DNA of 64,000 bases. It comes from Rhodophyticola sp. CCM32. GTDB taxonomy: Bacteria; Pseudomonadota; Alphaproteobacteria; Rhodobacterales; Rhodobacteraceae. The notes beneath the pieces are model-generated. The model ran no database searches. It had not been told where the DNA came from and worked only from the letters and a program-made list of their open reading frames with translations. Of this stretch, positions 1 through 8,887 are shown one piece after another; position 1 is the first letter of the stretch, and every line of letters starts with the position of its first letter. The translations under genes and the position numbers were made by a program. The stretch is taken from NCBI RefSeq assembly GCF_004751985.1, contig NZ_CP038492.1:1302001-1366000 (forward strand). The letters run 5' to 3'.

Positions 1-1
1 C

Positions 2-1159
2 GACGAATACTGGAAATTCACCGATCCCGCGACGCTGACGGCAGCAGATGCCGGACAGGCGGCGATCTTTGATGCCGGTGACGAGGTTCCGCTTTATGAC
101 GGGATCGACCGGCTGAAACTGGTGTTTGTGGATGGTGTCTTTGATGCCGATGCCAGCGATGATCTGACGCTGGAAGGGGTTGAGATCGAGCTTTTGCCCG
201 AGGCTCTGACAAAAGACATCCACTGGGCGAAAGGCCTGTATGGCGTGCTGGAAGAGCGGGGCCAGACTCCGGTTCTGCGCCCGCTTGCGGCGATGAACAC
301 GGCCTATGCCACCGCCGGCGTGGTGATCCGCGCCACGGCCAAGGTCACGAAACCGATCAGCCTGACCTATCTGCATGAAGCTGAAACCTCGGATGCGATC
401 CTGCACAATCTGATCAGGGTTGAAGAGGGGGCCGAGGTGACGGTTCTGGAAAATGGCCCCGCCGCTGCGCGTTTCAACAAATGCATGGAGGTCGAGATTG
501 CCGATGGCGGCAGCTTCCATCATGTCCGGGCCCAGGGGCGGGATCATGAACGCCGGGCGATGACACATATGTTTTCCCGCCTTGGCGCGCGGTCGACCTT
601 CAAATCCTTCACCCTGACCGCCAATGGCGTGCTGACGCGCAACGAGAACATTATCGAGATTACCGGCGATGATGCGGTGGCCCATGTGGCCGGCGCTGCA
701 CTTGGGGATGGTGCAAACGGTGCCTTCCATCATGATGATACGGTGTTCATCACCCATGATGCGGAACGTTGCGAAAGCCGTCAGGTGTTCAAGAAAGTGC
801 TGCGCAATGGCGCCGAAGGGGTGTTTCAGGGCAAGATTCTGGTCAAACAGGGCGCGCAGAAAACTGATGGCTATCAGTTGAGCCAGGCCCTGCTGCTGGA
901 TGAGGACAGCAGTTTTCAGGCCAAACCAGAACTGGAGATTTACGCCGATGACGTGATCTGTTCCCACGGGTCCACCACCGGCGCAATTGACGAGGAAGGG
1001 CTGTTCTATCTCCGCTCACGCGGGGTGCCCGAAGATGCGGCAACGGATTTGCTGGTTCTGGCCTTCCTGGCCGAGGCGATCGAAGAGATCGAGGATGATC
1101 GCCTGCGCGAGGATATCCTGTTGCGCCTGCATCAGTGGCTGGAGCGGCGGCGGGGTTAA
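2..1159 (+). CDS. sufD: Fe-S cluster assembly protein SufD (5' end outside window)
   Basis: SufD is a scaffold subunit of the SufBCD complex that builds Fe-S clusters in the cytosol. The frame is open from base 2 (DEYWKFTDPATL, a typical SufD N-terminal stretch), so the true start lies upstream and the GTG at 122 is internal. 385 residues are visible. The C-terminal beta-helix region contains the conserved CSHGSTTGAIDEEGLFYL segment around bases 958-1010, shared by SufB and SufD. The gene is followed after 3 bp by a Yip1-like membrane gene and then sufS, all on the same strand, so it is part of the suf operon. Assignment to SufD rather than SufB rests on length and the sufS-proximal position. 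Confidence 0.93.
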   Translation, partial: DEYWKFTDPATLTAADAGQAAIFDAGDEVPLYDGIDRLKLVFVDGVFDADASDDLTLEGVEIELLPEALTKDIHWAKGLYGVLEERGQTPVLRPLAAMNTAYATAGVVIRATAKVTKPISLTYLHEAETSDAILHNLIRVEEGAEVTVLENGPAAARFNKCMEVEIADGGSFHHVRAQGRDHERRAMTHMFSRLGARSTFKSFTLTANGVLTRNENIIEITGDDAVAHVAGAALGDGANGAFHHDDTVFITHDAERCESRQVFKKVLRNGAEGVFQGKILVKQGAQKTDGYQLSQALLLDEDSSFQAKPELEIYADDVICSHGSTTGAIDEEGLFYLRSRGVPEDAATDLLVLAFLAEAIEEIEDDRLREDILLRLHQWLERRRG

Positions 1160-1162
1160 CCC

Positions 1163-1678
1163 ATGACGGTCACAACCGATATTGTCCAAAGCTGGCGGCG
1201 CCCGCGCCGGGTGCTGCGCCGCCTGCTGGATACGGGCCGCCGCGAGGACCGCGCGCTGGTCTATCTGATGCTGGCCTGTCTGCTGATCTTCGTGGCGCAA
1301 TGGCCCCGCCTGCAGCGAGAGGCGGTTTTATCCACCGATGTGCCGCTTGAGGCGCTGATCGCGGGCGCGTTGTTCGGCTGGCTTTTCGTGGCGCCGCTGG
1401 CGATTTACGGGCTTGGCACGCTCAGCCATCTGCTGGCCCGTATTCTGGGCGGGCAGGGCAGCAATTATTCCGCGCGGCTGGCGCTGTTCTGGTCGCTTCT
1501 GGCGACCAGCCCGGGGTTTCTGTTTCACGGTCTGGTCATGGGGATGATCGGGCCGGGGCCTGCGCAAACCGTGGTTGGGTTTGCCCTGCTCTTGGCCTTT
1601 CTGGTGATCTGGGGCATGACGCTGATTGAGGCCGAACAGGCCCCGGAAAAACAGAATTGCAAGACAGGGTTGAGATGA
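1163..1678 (+). CDS. Yip1-like four-helix membrane protein, first of a pair
   Basis: A 171-residue protein with a basic N-terminus (SWRRPRRVLRRLLDTGRR) and about four hydrophobic segments (roughly residues 33-50, 62-85, 105-125, 132-153), the pattern of Yip1-domain inner-membrane proteins. It starts 3 bp after the sufD stop and its TGA overlaps the ATG of the next gene (ATGA), so it is translationally coupled in the suf operon. Function is unknown. Yip1-type genes in this position are familiar from Rhodobacterales suf operons, but a role in Fe-S assembly is only inferred from the location. Confidence 0.8.
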   Translation: MTVTTDIVQSWRRPRRVLRRLLDTGRREDRALVYLMLACLLIFVAQWPRLQREAVLSTDVPLEALIAGALFGWLFVAPLAIYGLGTLSHLLARILGGQGSNYSARLALFWSLLATSPGFLFHGLVMGMIGPGPAQTVVGFALLLAFLVIWGMTLIEAEQAPEKQNCKTGLR

Positions 1679-2268
1679 CCGATACCGCCACATTGGGCGC
1701 GCTGTTGCGGTTGGCGCGCCACACGGTTGCAAACCCGCGCGAAGGGGCCGCGACGATGTTGAGCTTTGCACCCTCACGTCAGGCGCTGTGGCTGATGTTT
1801 GCCCTGGTGGTCGTGCTCAGCACGTTTTTTGGCGCCATCCTCGGTTTGTTGCGCATCCGGGGCGATGACGCGGTGATGGCGTTTTCACCGGTCTTTCTGG
1901 GCCTGACCCTGGGGGTGATCCTGTTTGTCGCGATGCATGCGATCTATCGCATCGGGCGGGCCTTTGGTGGCACCGGCCGGTTCGAGGAAACCATGCTGCT
2001 GGTGATCTGGCTGCAATCCATCCTGACCTGCGTGCTGCTGCTGCGGATTCTGGCCCTGCTTGTACTGCCCTGGCTGGAACCGATCCTGGTGCTGGCCGAA
2101 CTTGCGCTGCTGTTCTGGCTGCTGATCCATTTTATTGCGGTGCTGCACGGGTTCCAATCGCTTGGGCAGGTTTTTGTCATGGTGATCCTGTCGATCATCG
2201 GCATCGCGTTTCTGGCTGGTGTGATCTTTGAAATTCTGGGTGTGCCGATACCGCAAGGGGGCCTTTAG
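1675..2268 (+). CDS. Yip1-like membrane protein, second of a pair
   Basis: A 197-residue protein starting at the ATG that overlaps the upstream TGA; an open frame extends to a TTG at 1657, but the overlap start fits the operon better. At least four long hydrophobic stretches are visible (about residues 35-60, 70-90, 105-130, 140-190) and the N-terminal part has the same basic, membrane-proximal look as the preceding protein, suggesting an old duplication. The stop codon is directly followed by the sufS ATG at 2269. Yip1 family membership is by overall pattern; function unknown. Confidence 0.78.
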   Translation: MTDTATLGALLRLARHTVANPREGAATMLSFAPSRQALWLMFALVVVLSTFFGAILGLLRIRGDDAVMAFSPVFLGLTLGVILFVAMHAIYRIGRAFGGTGRFEETMLLVIWLQSILTCVLLLRILALLVLPWLEPILVLAELALLFWLLIHFIAVLHGFQSLGQVFVMVILSIIGIAFLAGVIFEILGVPIPQGGL

Positions 2269-3489
2269 ATGTATGATGTGCAGGACATCCGTACCGATTT
2301 TCCGATCCTCGGGCGGCAGGTGCATGGCAAACCGCTGGTCTATCTGGATAATGGCGCCTCGGCCCAGAAACCGCAGGTGGTGATTGATGCGATCACCCGG
2401 GCCTATGGGATGGAATATGCCAATGTGCATCGCGGGCTGCATTATCTGAGCAATCTGGCGACCGAAAAATACGAGGCCGTGCGCGGCACCATCGCGCGCT
2501 TTCTGGGGGCGACGGATGAGGCGGAGATCGTCTTTACCTCCGGTACAACCGAAGGGATCAATCTGGTTGCCTATGGCTGGGCCATGCCGCGGATGCAGGC
2601 GGGGGATGAAATCATCCTCAGCGTGGCGGAACATCACGCCAATATCGTGCCCTGGCATTTCCTGCGCGACCGCCAGGGGGTGAAGCTGATCTGGGTCGAT
2701 GTGGATGCCAATGGCGATCTGGACCCCGAGGCGGTTCTGGCCGCCATCACACCGCGCACCAGACTGATCGCCCTGACCCATATGTCGAATGTTCTGGGTA
2801 CGGTGGTGGATGTCAAAACCGTGGTCGCCGGGGCCCATGCCCGCAATGTGCCGGTGTTGCTGGATGGCAGCCAGGCGGCGGTGCATATGCCGGTGAATGT
2901 GGAGGAGATCGGCGCCGATTTCTATGCCATCACCGGCCACAAGCTTTATGGCCCGTCCGGTTCGGGCGCGATTCATATCCGCAAGGAGCGGATGGCCGAA
3001 ATGCGGCCGTTCATGGGCGGCGGCGATATGATCCGCGAGGTGCAGAAAGACAAGATCATCTGGGCCGATCCGCCGATGAAATTCGAGGCCGGCACGCCGG
3101 GTATCGTGCAGCAGATCGGGTTTGGCGTGGCCCTGGACTATATGATGGGTGTGGGGATGACGGCGATTGCCGCCCATGAACGCGCCCTCACGAACTATGC
3201 GCGCACCCGGCTGGACGGTCTGAACTGGCTGAATGTGCAGGGAAATTCCGCCACGAAAGGCGCGATCTTCTCGTTCACACTGCACGGGACGGCCCATGCC
3301 CATGACATTTCCACCATTCTCGACAAGAAAGGCGTTGCCGTGCGCGCCGGCCATCACTGCGCCCAACCGCTGATGGACCATCTGGGCGTCACCGCCACCT
3401 GCCGGGCCAGTTTCGGAATGTACAACACCGAGGCCGAGGTCGACGCATTGGTCGACGCGCTGGAACTGGCCCATGAGCTGTTCGCCTGA
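2269..3489 (+). CDS. sufS: Cysteine desulfurase SufS (SufS/CsdA type)
   Basis: A PLP-dependent enzyme that removes sulfur from L-cysteine as a protein persulfide and passes it to the SufBCD scaffold. 406 residues, normal for the family. Landmarks: the PLP-lysine motif ITGHKLYGPSG (about residues 223-233), the catalytic-cysteine loop RAGHHCAQPLM near residue 363 that marks group II desulfurases, and the conserved N-terminal YLDNGASAQKP. It starts immediately after the stop of the second Yip1-like gene, so it ends the visible suf operon. A 123-bp spacer separates it from tRNA-Arg. Confidence 0.96.
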   Translation: MYDVQDIRTDFPILGRQVHGKPLVYLDNGASAQKPQVVIDAITRAYGMEYANVHRGLHYLSNLATEKYEAVRGTIARFLGATDEAEIVFTSGTTEGINLVAYGWAMPRMQAGDEIILSVAEHHANIVPWHFLRDRQGVKLIWVDVDANGDLDPEAVLAAITPRTRLIALTHMSNVLGTVVDVKTVVAGAHARNVPVLLDGSQAAVHMPVNVEEIGADFYAITGHKLYGPSGSGAIHIRKERMAEMRPFMGGGDMIREVQKDKIIWADPPMKFEAGTPGIVQQIGFGVALDYMMGVGMTAIAAHERALTNYARTRLDGLNWLNVQGNSATKGAIFSFTLHGTAHAHDISTILDKKGVAVRAGHHCAQPLMDHLGVTATCRASFGMYNTEAEVDALVDALELAHELFA

Positions 3490-3612
3490 GCGTGGGCCAC
3501 AAGGGCAGGGGCCAGTTTCAGACAGCCCCGGACAAGCGGCATCCTGCAACGCCCGATATGCAAGGTTCCCGATTGCAGCCCCGCCAACATCCCGCTATAG
3601 CTCCCGATATCA

Positions 3613-3689
3613 GCACCCGTAGCTCAGCTGGATAGAGCGCCGCCCTCCGAAGGCGGAGGCCAGAGGTTCGAATCCTCTCGGGTGCGCCA
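3613..3689 (+). tRNA. tRNA-Arg(CCG)
   Basis: A full cloverleaf can be read: acceptor GCACCCG/CGGGTGC with discriminator G and encoded CCA, D arm GCTC/GAGC, anticodon stem CCGCC/GGCGG with loop CTCCGAA (anticodon CCG, reads CGG), and T arm AGAGG/CCTCT with TTCGAAT loop. It sits between the core suf operon and the accessory island, a common integration target, though no repeated copy of its 3' end was found at the island's other side. Confidence 0.97.
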
Positions 3690-3732
3690 TTTTCGCTTTT
3701 ATTACAGTGCTTTAAATGCCCCCCCCGCAAGC

Positions 3733-4629
3733 TCACATAAACTTGCTGTCTTGGAACGACCTCACGGCCCAGTCGATAAAGACCCGGACCCGCGACGAAA
3801 GCTGGCGACTTCGCGGATATAGAAGGGAGATCGGCACAGTTGGAATGGGAAAGTCGGGCAGAACCTGAACGAGCCTTCCATGCCTGAGATCTTCGTCGAT
3901 ATGGAACAACGGCATTTGTGCCAGACCTAGACCAAGCAATGTGGATAGACGGTAACTCTCCGGGCCGTTAACCGAAACCTGTGTCGATGGTGTCAGACTC
4001 TGGATTTTGCCATCTACAAAAAAATCAAGCGGTAAGACTGCACCAGTCGACATCGGCCATATCCCGGCCATTTTGTGGGTCTCCAAATCAGTCAGAGCGG
4101 TCGGTGTGCCAAATGTTCTAAGATACTCGGGTGCTGCACAGGTGATCCGCTTAACGCGGCCGAGCGGCCTTACGATCAGGTCACTGTCAGGAAGTTCGCC
4201 CCAGCGCAGCGCGCAATCGACACCTTCTTCAACCAGATCCACCCACCGATCCCGTTCGCTGATGGCAAGCTCGATCTCAGGGTAAGCTGCGAGGAATTCT
4301 GGCAGGACCGGCAGAATGAAATGTCTGGCCACTGTGCCTTGAACCTCAATCCGCAGCAGACCCTTTGGTGGTGCATTTGCAAAGGCACTGTCCGCATCCT
4401 CGACATCACCCAGGATCGAAAGACATCGCTGATAATAGGCCTGACCGTCCAGAGTCGGACGCACAACGCGCGTCGTGCGATGCAGCAGTTGCACACCTAG
4501 CCTGCCTTCCATCTGCTTGATCACTTCCGTCGCCGTGGATCGCGGCACTCCGGTGTCATGCGCGGCCTCCGTAAAGCTGCGCCGTTCAACGATCCGCACA
4601 AAGAGCTGCATCGCATCAAACCGATCCAT
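3733..4629 (-). CDS. LysR-family transcriptional regulator
   Basis: A 298-residue LysR regulator. The N-terminal winged helix-turn-helix is clear (MDRFDAMQLFVRIVERRSF, then the recognition-helix region STATEVIKQME at about residues 30-41), followed by a substrate-binding fold containing LLRIEVQGTVARHFILP. It is divergent from the SDR gene at 4753, with a 123-bp shared control region, the usual layout for a LysR regulator and its target. The 3' end is about 44 bp from tRNA-Arg. The effector is unknown. Confidence 0.9.
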   Translation of the reverse strand: MDRFDAMQLFVRIVERRSFTEAAHDTGVPRSTATEVIKQMEGRLGVQLLHRTTRVVRPTLDGQAYYQRCLSILGDVEDADSAFANAPPKGLLRIEVQGTVARHFILPVLPEFLAAYPEIELAISERDRWVDLVEEGVDCALRWGELPDSDLIVRPLGRVKRITCAAPEYLRTFGTPTALTDLETHKMAGIWPMSTGAVLPLDFFVDGKIQSLTPSTQVSVNGPESYRLSTLLGLGLAQMPLFHIDEDLRHGRLVQVLPDFPIPTVPISLLYPRSRQLSSRVRVFIDWAVRSFQDSKFM

Positions 4630-4752
4630 CGCGTCCTCATTGTTCGTATTTACCGAATAGTGATGTCAAAACTTACCCCATTATCCCGCTCAATCAAAGG
4701 CGTAAATGCAGGTCATCGCCAGCATGGGGCTGGCAAATGGAAAGGAAACACC

Positions 4753-5493
4753 ATGACCGATGCAAAATCCAAGACAGCGATTGTCACCGGCGCGTCCCGC
4801 GGAATTGGGGCTGCCGTTGCGGAACGCCTGGCCTCTGATGGCTTAAACGTCATCGTCAACTACGCCGGCAACGAAACTGCTGCGGCAGAAGTAGTGCAGA
4901 AGATCGAGTCCGCAGGCGGCAAGGCGATCACCGCTCAAACGGATGTGTCCGACGCTGACGCAGTACGACGGATGTTCGATGCCGCGGAAACCGCGTTCGG
5001 AGGGGTTGATGTCCTTGTGAACAACGCAGGTATTATGAAACTGGCCAAGATCGTCGACAGCGACGATGCCCTGTTTGACGCGCATATTGCCGTCAATCTC
5101 AAGGGCACTTTCAACACGCTGCGCGAGGCAGCGGCCCGGCTGCGGAATGACGGAACAATCATCAACTTCTCGACCAGTGTAGTCGGCACAAAGCTGGAGA
5201 CTTACGGCGTCTACACTGCGACCAAGGCGGCTATCGAGACGCTGACCGGCATCCTTTCCAAGGAGCTGCGCGGGCGCAACATCACGGTCAACGCCGTGGC
5301 GCCCGGGCCAACGGCGACCGATCTGTTTCTGGACGGCAAGCCGCCAGAGCTGATTGAGCGTTTCGCAAAGATGGTCCCGCTCGAACGGCTCGGCGAACCC
5401 CGCGACATTGCCAATGTCGTTTCGTTTCTGGCCGGGCAGGACGGCGCTTGGGTCAACGGGCAGACATTACGTGCAAACGGCGGGTTGGTCTGA
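4753..5493 (+). CDS. Short-chain dehydrogenase/reductase (FabG-like)
   Basis: A 246-residue classical SDR. It has the NAD(P)-binding TGASRGIG near the N-terminus, NNAG in the middle, and the catalytic Ser plus YTATK (Tyr-x-x-x-Lys) at about residues 155-160. The ATG at 4753 follows an AAAGGAAAC ribosome site; the frame stays open upstream to 4558 but that part overlaps the divergent LysR gene. A second SDR begins 36 bp downstream, so the two are probably cotranscribed and controlled by the LysR at 3733-4629. The substrate cannot be inferred. Confidence 0.9.
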   Translation: MTDAKSKTAIVTGASRGIGAAVAERLASDGLNVIVNYAGNETAAAEVVQKIESAGGKAITAQTDVSDADAVRRMFDAAETAFGGVDVLVNNAGIMKLAKIVDSDDALFDAHIAVNLKGTFNTLREAAARLRNDGTIINFSTSVVGTKLETYGVYTATKAAIETLTGILSKELRGRNITVNAVAPGPTATDLFLDGKPPELIERFAKMVPLERLGEPRDIANVVSFLAGQDGAWVNGQTLRANGGLV

Positions 5494-5529
5494 ACGGGCC
5501 AACCCCATTCGAAATCATGGAGTTATCAA

Positions 5530-6438
5530 ATGACAAAAGGATCAGAAAAACAGATTATCGTCGTCACCGGCGCATCAAGCGGTTTTGGCGAAATGACAGC
5601 CTACGCTCTGGCCGATGCGGGGCACACTGTTTACGCGTCCATGCGCGGCACGGGCGGCCATAACGCAGAGAAGGCCAGCGCCGCCAAGAACTACGCCAGC
5701 AAGAACGACGTCGATTTACGCGTGGTCGAGATTGATGTGGTGGACGACGCCTCCGTCGCCGCTGGGATCGATCAGATCTTTGATGAGGCGGGCCGCCTTG
5801 ACGTGATCGTTCACAACGCGGGCCATATGTCGTTCGGCCCGGCGGAGGCGTTCACGCCAGAACAGATGGCGCAGCTTTACGACATCAATGTGCTATCGAC
5901 CCAACGCGTGATGCGGTCGGCGCTGCCTAGGATGCGGGCACAGGGCCAAGGCCTTATCGTCTGGGTATCATCCAGCAGTGCGCGCGGTGGCACGCCGCCG
6001 TTTCTGTCACCCTACTTTGCGGCCAAGGCGGGTATGGACTCTCTCGCGGTGTCCTACGCCTCCGAACTGGCCCGCTGGGGGATCGAAACCTCGATCATGG
6101 TGCCGGGCGCCTTCACCGCCGGCACCAATCACTTCGCCCATGCCGGGCAGCCCGACGACCAGCCGGTTGCCGACGCCTATCTGACCGGCCCCTATGGTGA
6201 CGTTCCTTCGCTGGCGCTCGACGGGCTGCGGTCGCTTGAGCCCGCCGACGCAGACCCGTCCGCCGTGGCGCAGGGCATCGTCGACATTGTGAACGCGCCG
6301 TTCGGCAAGCGACCGTTCCGGGTTCATGTCGATCCGTCACACGATGGGTCCGAGGTTGTCAGCGGTGTCGCGGATCGGGTCCGGGCAGAGATGTTCCGGC
6401 GGATCGGGCTGGAAGATCTGCTTTCCCCTGCTGTTTGA
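5530..6438 (+). CDS. Short-chain dehydrogenase/reductase
   Basis: A 302-residue SDR, longer than the classical 250. The cofactor motif VVTGASSGFGE is at residues 11-21, NAG at about 97, and the catalytic YFAAK at about 159-163. The TGASSGFG form and the extended C-terminus (VHVDPSHDGSEVV) resemble SDRs annotated as oxidoreductases of unknown substrate. It is the second gene of the probable LysR-controlled pair that begins at 4753. The start at 5530 follows a weak ribosome site. Confidence 0.88.
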   Translation: MTKGSEKQIIVVTGASSGFGEMTAYALADAGHTVYASMRGTGGHNAEKASAAKNYASKNDVDLRVVEIDVVDDASVAAGIDQIFDEAGRLDVIVHNAGHMSFGPAEAFTPEQMAQLYDINVLSTQRVMRSALPRMRAQGQGLIVWVSSSSARGGTPPFLSPYFAAKAGMDSLAVSYASELARWGIETSIMVPGAFTAGTNHFAHAGQPDDQPVADAYLTGPYGDVPSLALDGLRSLEPADADPSAVAQGIVDIVNAPFGKRPFRVHVDPSHDGSEVVSGVADRVRAEMFRRIGLEDLLSPAV

Positions 6439-6627
6439 AAGCAGAACACCGCCTTTGGGTCGGATAGTGCCAGGCATGTCCAGGCGCAATGATTTCGATC
6501 AATAGCCCCGACACGGTCATGGGCATTCGTGTTGGGCGCCTGCCCGAGCAGTTGCTGGAATCTCGCATTACCCAACGAAATAGCATGCACTGTCCTGATG
6601 ATGGCACGCGTTAGATGGAAAAGAAGG

Positions 6628-7617
6628 ATGGCGATAGAACTGAAGCATCTTCGATACGCTATAGCGGCCGCCGAGCATCACAGCTTTCGGCGCGCAGCGA
6701 ATGTCATCGGGGTTCATCAGTCCGCTATCAGTCGGCGAATTCGAGACTTGGAAGACCAGCTTGGTGTATCGCTCTTTAACCGGCATTCCGGAGGCGTGGA
6801 GCTAACCTATGCCGGGCAGAATTTCATCGAACACGCGCGACCTGCAATGGGCCAGATAGGGTGTGCTGCCAGCTTGGCTGATGCTTGCGGGTCCGGAAGT
6901 GCGGGGCTCGTCCGCGTTGGAATTTTCTCATCGCTGTCTTCTGGATTCATTTCCGATTTGCTGCGCACCTATGAGCGCAGACATTCCGACGTTCGCCTCG
7001 ATTTTGTCGAGGGTGCGCCAAGCGACCATCTTTCCGCGATCCGCCAGTACAAGATGGACATCGCATTTCTAACGGGGGCTACCACACCAATTGGCTGCGA
7101 GGGCCAACACCTTTGGACAGAGCGCGTCTTCGTTGTTCTTCCGACTGACGATGTGTTGGCCAACAAGGGCGAACTGGTCTGGGCCGATCTGCGCAACAGA
7201 CATTTCATTGTAAGCAATTCCGATCCAGGGCCTGAAATTCACAGTTACTTGGTCAAGCATCTTGCACAGCTTGGCCACAATCCCAGCATCGAAAATTGTG
7301 CTGTAGGGAGAGACAACCTCATGCAGCTCGTCTCCTTTGGGAGGGGCCTGACACTCACCAGTGAAGCAACAACAGGCACAACTTTTCCGGGCACGATTTA
7401 TCGCTTATTGGTCGGTGAGGAACTTCCGTTCTGCGCAATCTGGTCGTCAAAGAACGACAATCCCGCACTTCGCCGTTTGCTCAGCCTTGCCAGAGTAATG
7501 GCAAAACGTAACCAACTGCAGAGCGGCGCGGCGCGCCATCCTAAAGTGGAAAGCGATGTGACGACCGGTCGCTCTTTGGCGAAGTCCAAGGAGCCTATGC
7601 GAAGACCCGGTCTGTAG
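6628..7617 (+). CDS. LysR-family transcriptional regulator
   Basis: A LysR regulator of about 329 residues. The HTH domain reads MAIELKHLRYAIAAAEHHSF followed by SAISRRIRDLEDQLGV, both hallmark LysR sequences, and an effector-binding domain follows. The start is placed at 6628 because MAIELKHLRY matches the usual family N-terminus; the frame is open to 6529 and an ATG at 6601 is an alternative. No divergent target lies next to it: a SDR precedes it on the same strand and map follows on the opposite strand. Codon use is less GC-biased than in the core genes. Confidence 0.86.
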   Translation: MAIELKHLRYAIAAAEHHSFRRAANVIGVHQSAISRRIRDLEDQLGVSLFNRHSGGVELTYAGQNFIEHARPAMGQIGCAASLADACGSGSAGLVRVGIFSSLSSGFISDLLRTYERRHSDVRLDFVEGAPSDHLSAIRQYKMDIAFLTGATTPIGCEGQHLWTERVFVVLPTDDVLANKGELVWADLRNRHFIVSNSDPGPEIHSYLVKHLAQLGHNPSIENCAVGRDNLMQLVSFGRGLTLTSEATTGTTFPGTIYRLLVGEELPFCAIWSSKNDNPALRRLLSLARVMAKRNQLQSGAARHPKVESDVTTGRSLAKSKEPMRRPGL

Positions 7618-7771
7618 TCGCATACATTGGTGCGCTCCGCTTTTGAAGTCGGCGAAGTTCCTTGGTCAGCGAGGCACCGAGTTGGTGATTCAAGACAAAA
7701 AGCATTTGCCCCTGACGCGCCGAGCTAAGCGATATCAAAGCCTTACTTTCGAAAAGCAGCTTTCCGATATC

Positions 7772-8539
7772 TTAGGGTATCGGTACTTCGTCTCCTCGCA
7801 GGGTCAAAACCTCAACGCCATTTTTCGTAACCGCGACCGTATGCTCAAACTGGGCGGAGAGCTTTCTGTCTTTAGTTACGACTGTCCAACCATCGCTCTC
7901 TGTCGCGACTTTGCGGCTTCCCTTGTTGATCATCGGCTCGACGGTGAAGACCATGCCTTCCCGCAGCTTCAAGCCCGTTCCCGGTCGTCCGAAGTTCAGC
8001 ACCTGTGGTTCCTCGTGCATTTCGCGACCGATGCCGTGTCCGCAATATTCCCGCACAACCGAGCAACCGTTCTTTTTGGCGTATCTCTCGATCGCGAAGC
8101 CGATGTCTCCCAAGTGTGCTCCGGGCCGCACCTGCCTTATGCCTTGCCACATCGCCTCTTGGGCGATCCGTACCAGCCGTTTGGCAGCAGGTGGGGCATT
8201 GCCGACCAGATAGGTCTTGCTTGAATCCGCTATGTAGCCGTTCTTTTCGAGCGTGATATCGAAATTGACGATATCGCCGTCACGGATGATCTCGTTGGGG
8301 TTTGGTACGCCGTGGCAAACAACGTGGTTGATCGAACAGTTCAGGACATATTCGAAATCATACTGGCCCTTGCTGGCCGGGCGGGCGTCGAGGTCGACGG
8401 TGATAAAACGGTCGACCAGATCGTTGACCTGCAAGGTCGACATGCCTTCCAGATTTTGTCTGTCCAGCATCTCGAACACCGACGCCAGCAATCTGCCGGA
8501 TACGCGCATCAGATCCAGTTCATCGGGGGTCTTTACCAT
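7772..8539 (-). CDS. map: Type I methionine aminopeptidase, accessory copy
   Basis: Removes N-terminal methionine from new proteins in the cytosol. 255 residues. All five metal ligands of type I MAPs can be placed: Asp in VNFDIT, Asp in IADSSKTY, His in GHGIGREMHEEP, Glu in VFTVEPMI and Glu in FEHTVAV. The start ATG lies 1 bp after the stop of the ParD-like gene, so the two are one translation-coupled unit. Being in the accessory island and tied to a small DNA-binding-type protein, it is probably an extra copy beside a housekeeping map elsewhere; that is inference. Confidence 0.93.
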   Translation of the reverse strand: MVKTPDELDLMRVSGRLLASVFEMLDRQNLEGMSTLQVNDLVDRFITVDLDARPASKGQYDFEYVLNCSINHVVCHGVPNPNEIIRDGDIVNFDITLEKNGYIADSSKTYLVGNAPPAAKRLVRIAQEAMWQGIRQVRPGAHLGDIGFAIERYAKKNGCSVVREYCGHGIGREMHEEPQVLNFGRPGTGLKLREGMVFTVEPMINKGSRKVATESDGWTVVTKDRKLSAQFEHTVAVTKNGVEVLTLRGDEVPIP

Positions 8540-8540
8540 T

Positions 8541-8747
8541 TTACGCTGCCGCTACCTCGGCGACACGCACCTGCGCTGCTTCCAATTGCATCTTGACGAT
8601 GTCGTTGAAGGACAGGGTCGGGTTTGCCTCGGCCAACATGCCGATCTTGATCCAGAACTCTGCCTGGGCGTTGATGGATCTGCACAACACGGCGCTGGCT
8701 CGACGGACCTCTTCATGCAGATCGTCGTTGATTTTCACGATGCCCAT
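8541..8747 (-). CDS. ParD-like antitoxin-family small protein
   Basis: A 68-residue protein beginning MGIVKINDDLHEEVRRAS, a ribbon-helix-helix-type N-terminus typical of the ParD_like family, with RSINAQAEFWIKIGMLAE and SFNDIVKMQ following. The ATG at 8747 is preceded at good spacing by GGGAG; a second ATG directly upstream at 8750 is possible. Its stop is 1 bp from the map start. A consensus-like promoter with an overlapping palindrome lies just upstream, suggesting autoregulation. No classic toxin gene is present; the only partner is the aminopeptidase. Confidence 0.85.
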   Translation of the reverse strand: MGIVKINDDLHEEVRRASAVLCRSINAQAEFWIKIGMLAEANPTLSFNDIVKMQLEAAQVRVAEVAAA

Positions 8748-8770
8748 CATTGTCTCCCTGAGTTCAAAAT

Positions 8771-8807
8771 ATACGGAACGTATACGTTTCGTATGGTCAT
8801 TTGTCAA
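8771..8807 (-). promoter_or_regulatory. Promoter and palindromic operator of the ParD-like/map operon
   Basis: On the minus strand TTGACA (8802-8807) and TATACG (8779-8784) are separated by exactly 17 bp, a strong sigma-70-type promoter. A 24-bp palindrome at 8771-8794 (half-site ATACGRAACGTA, 11 of 12 pairs matched) covers the -10 box. The placement fits repression by the downstream ParD-like protein. Seen directly in sequence; binding is inferred. Confidence 0.75.
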
Positions 8808-8887
8808 TCTGATGTTGAGAAACATAGTCGCGTGCGTTCATGAAAAGCATTGAGTCGTTTGGTTCTCGCTATGGGCGATGCCGTACG

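Noticed and set aside
1885..3549. A 554-codon minus-strand frame opposite sufS
   Set aside because: His- and Gln-rich antisense artefact; sufS on the plus strand has all family motifs.
7643..8843. Plus-strand frames opposite map and the ParD-like gene
   Set aside because: Antisense to genes with complete motifs and no ribosome sites.
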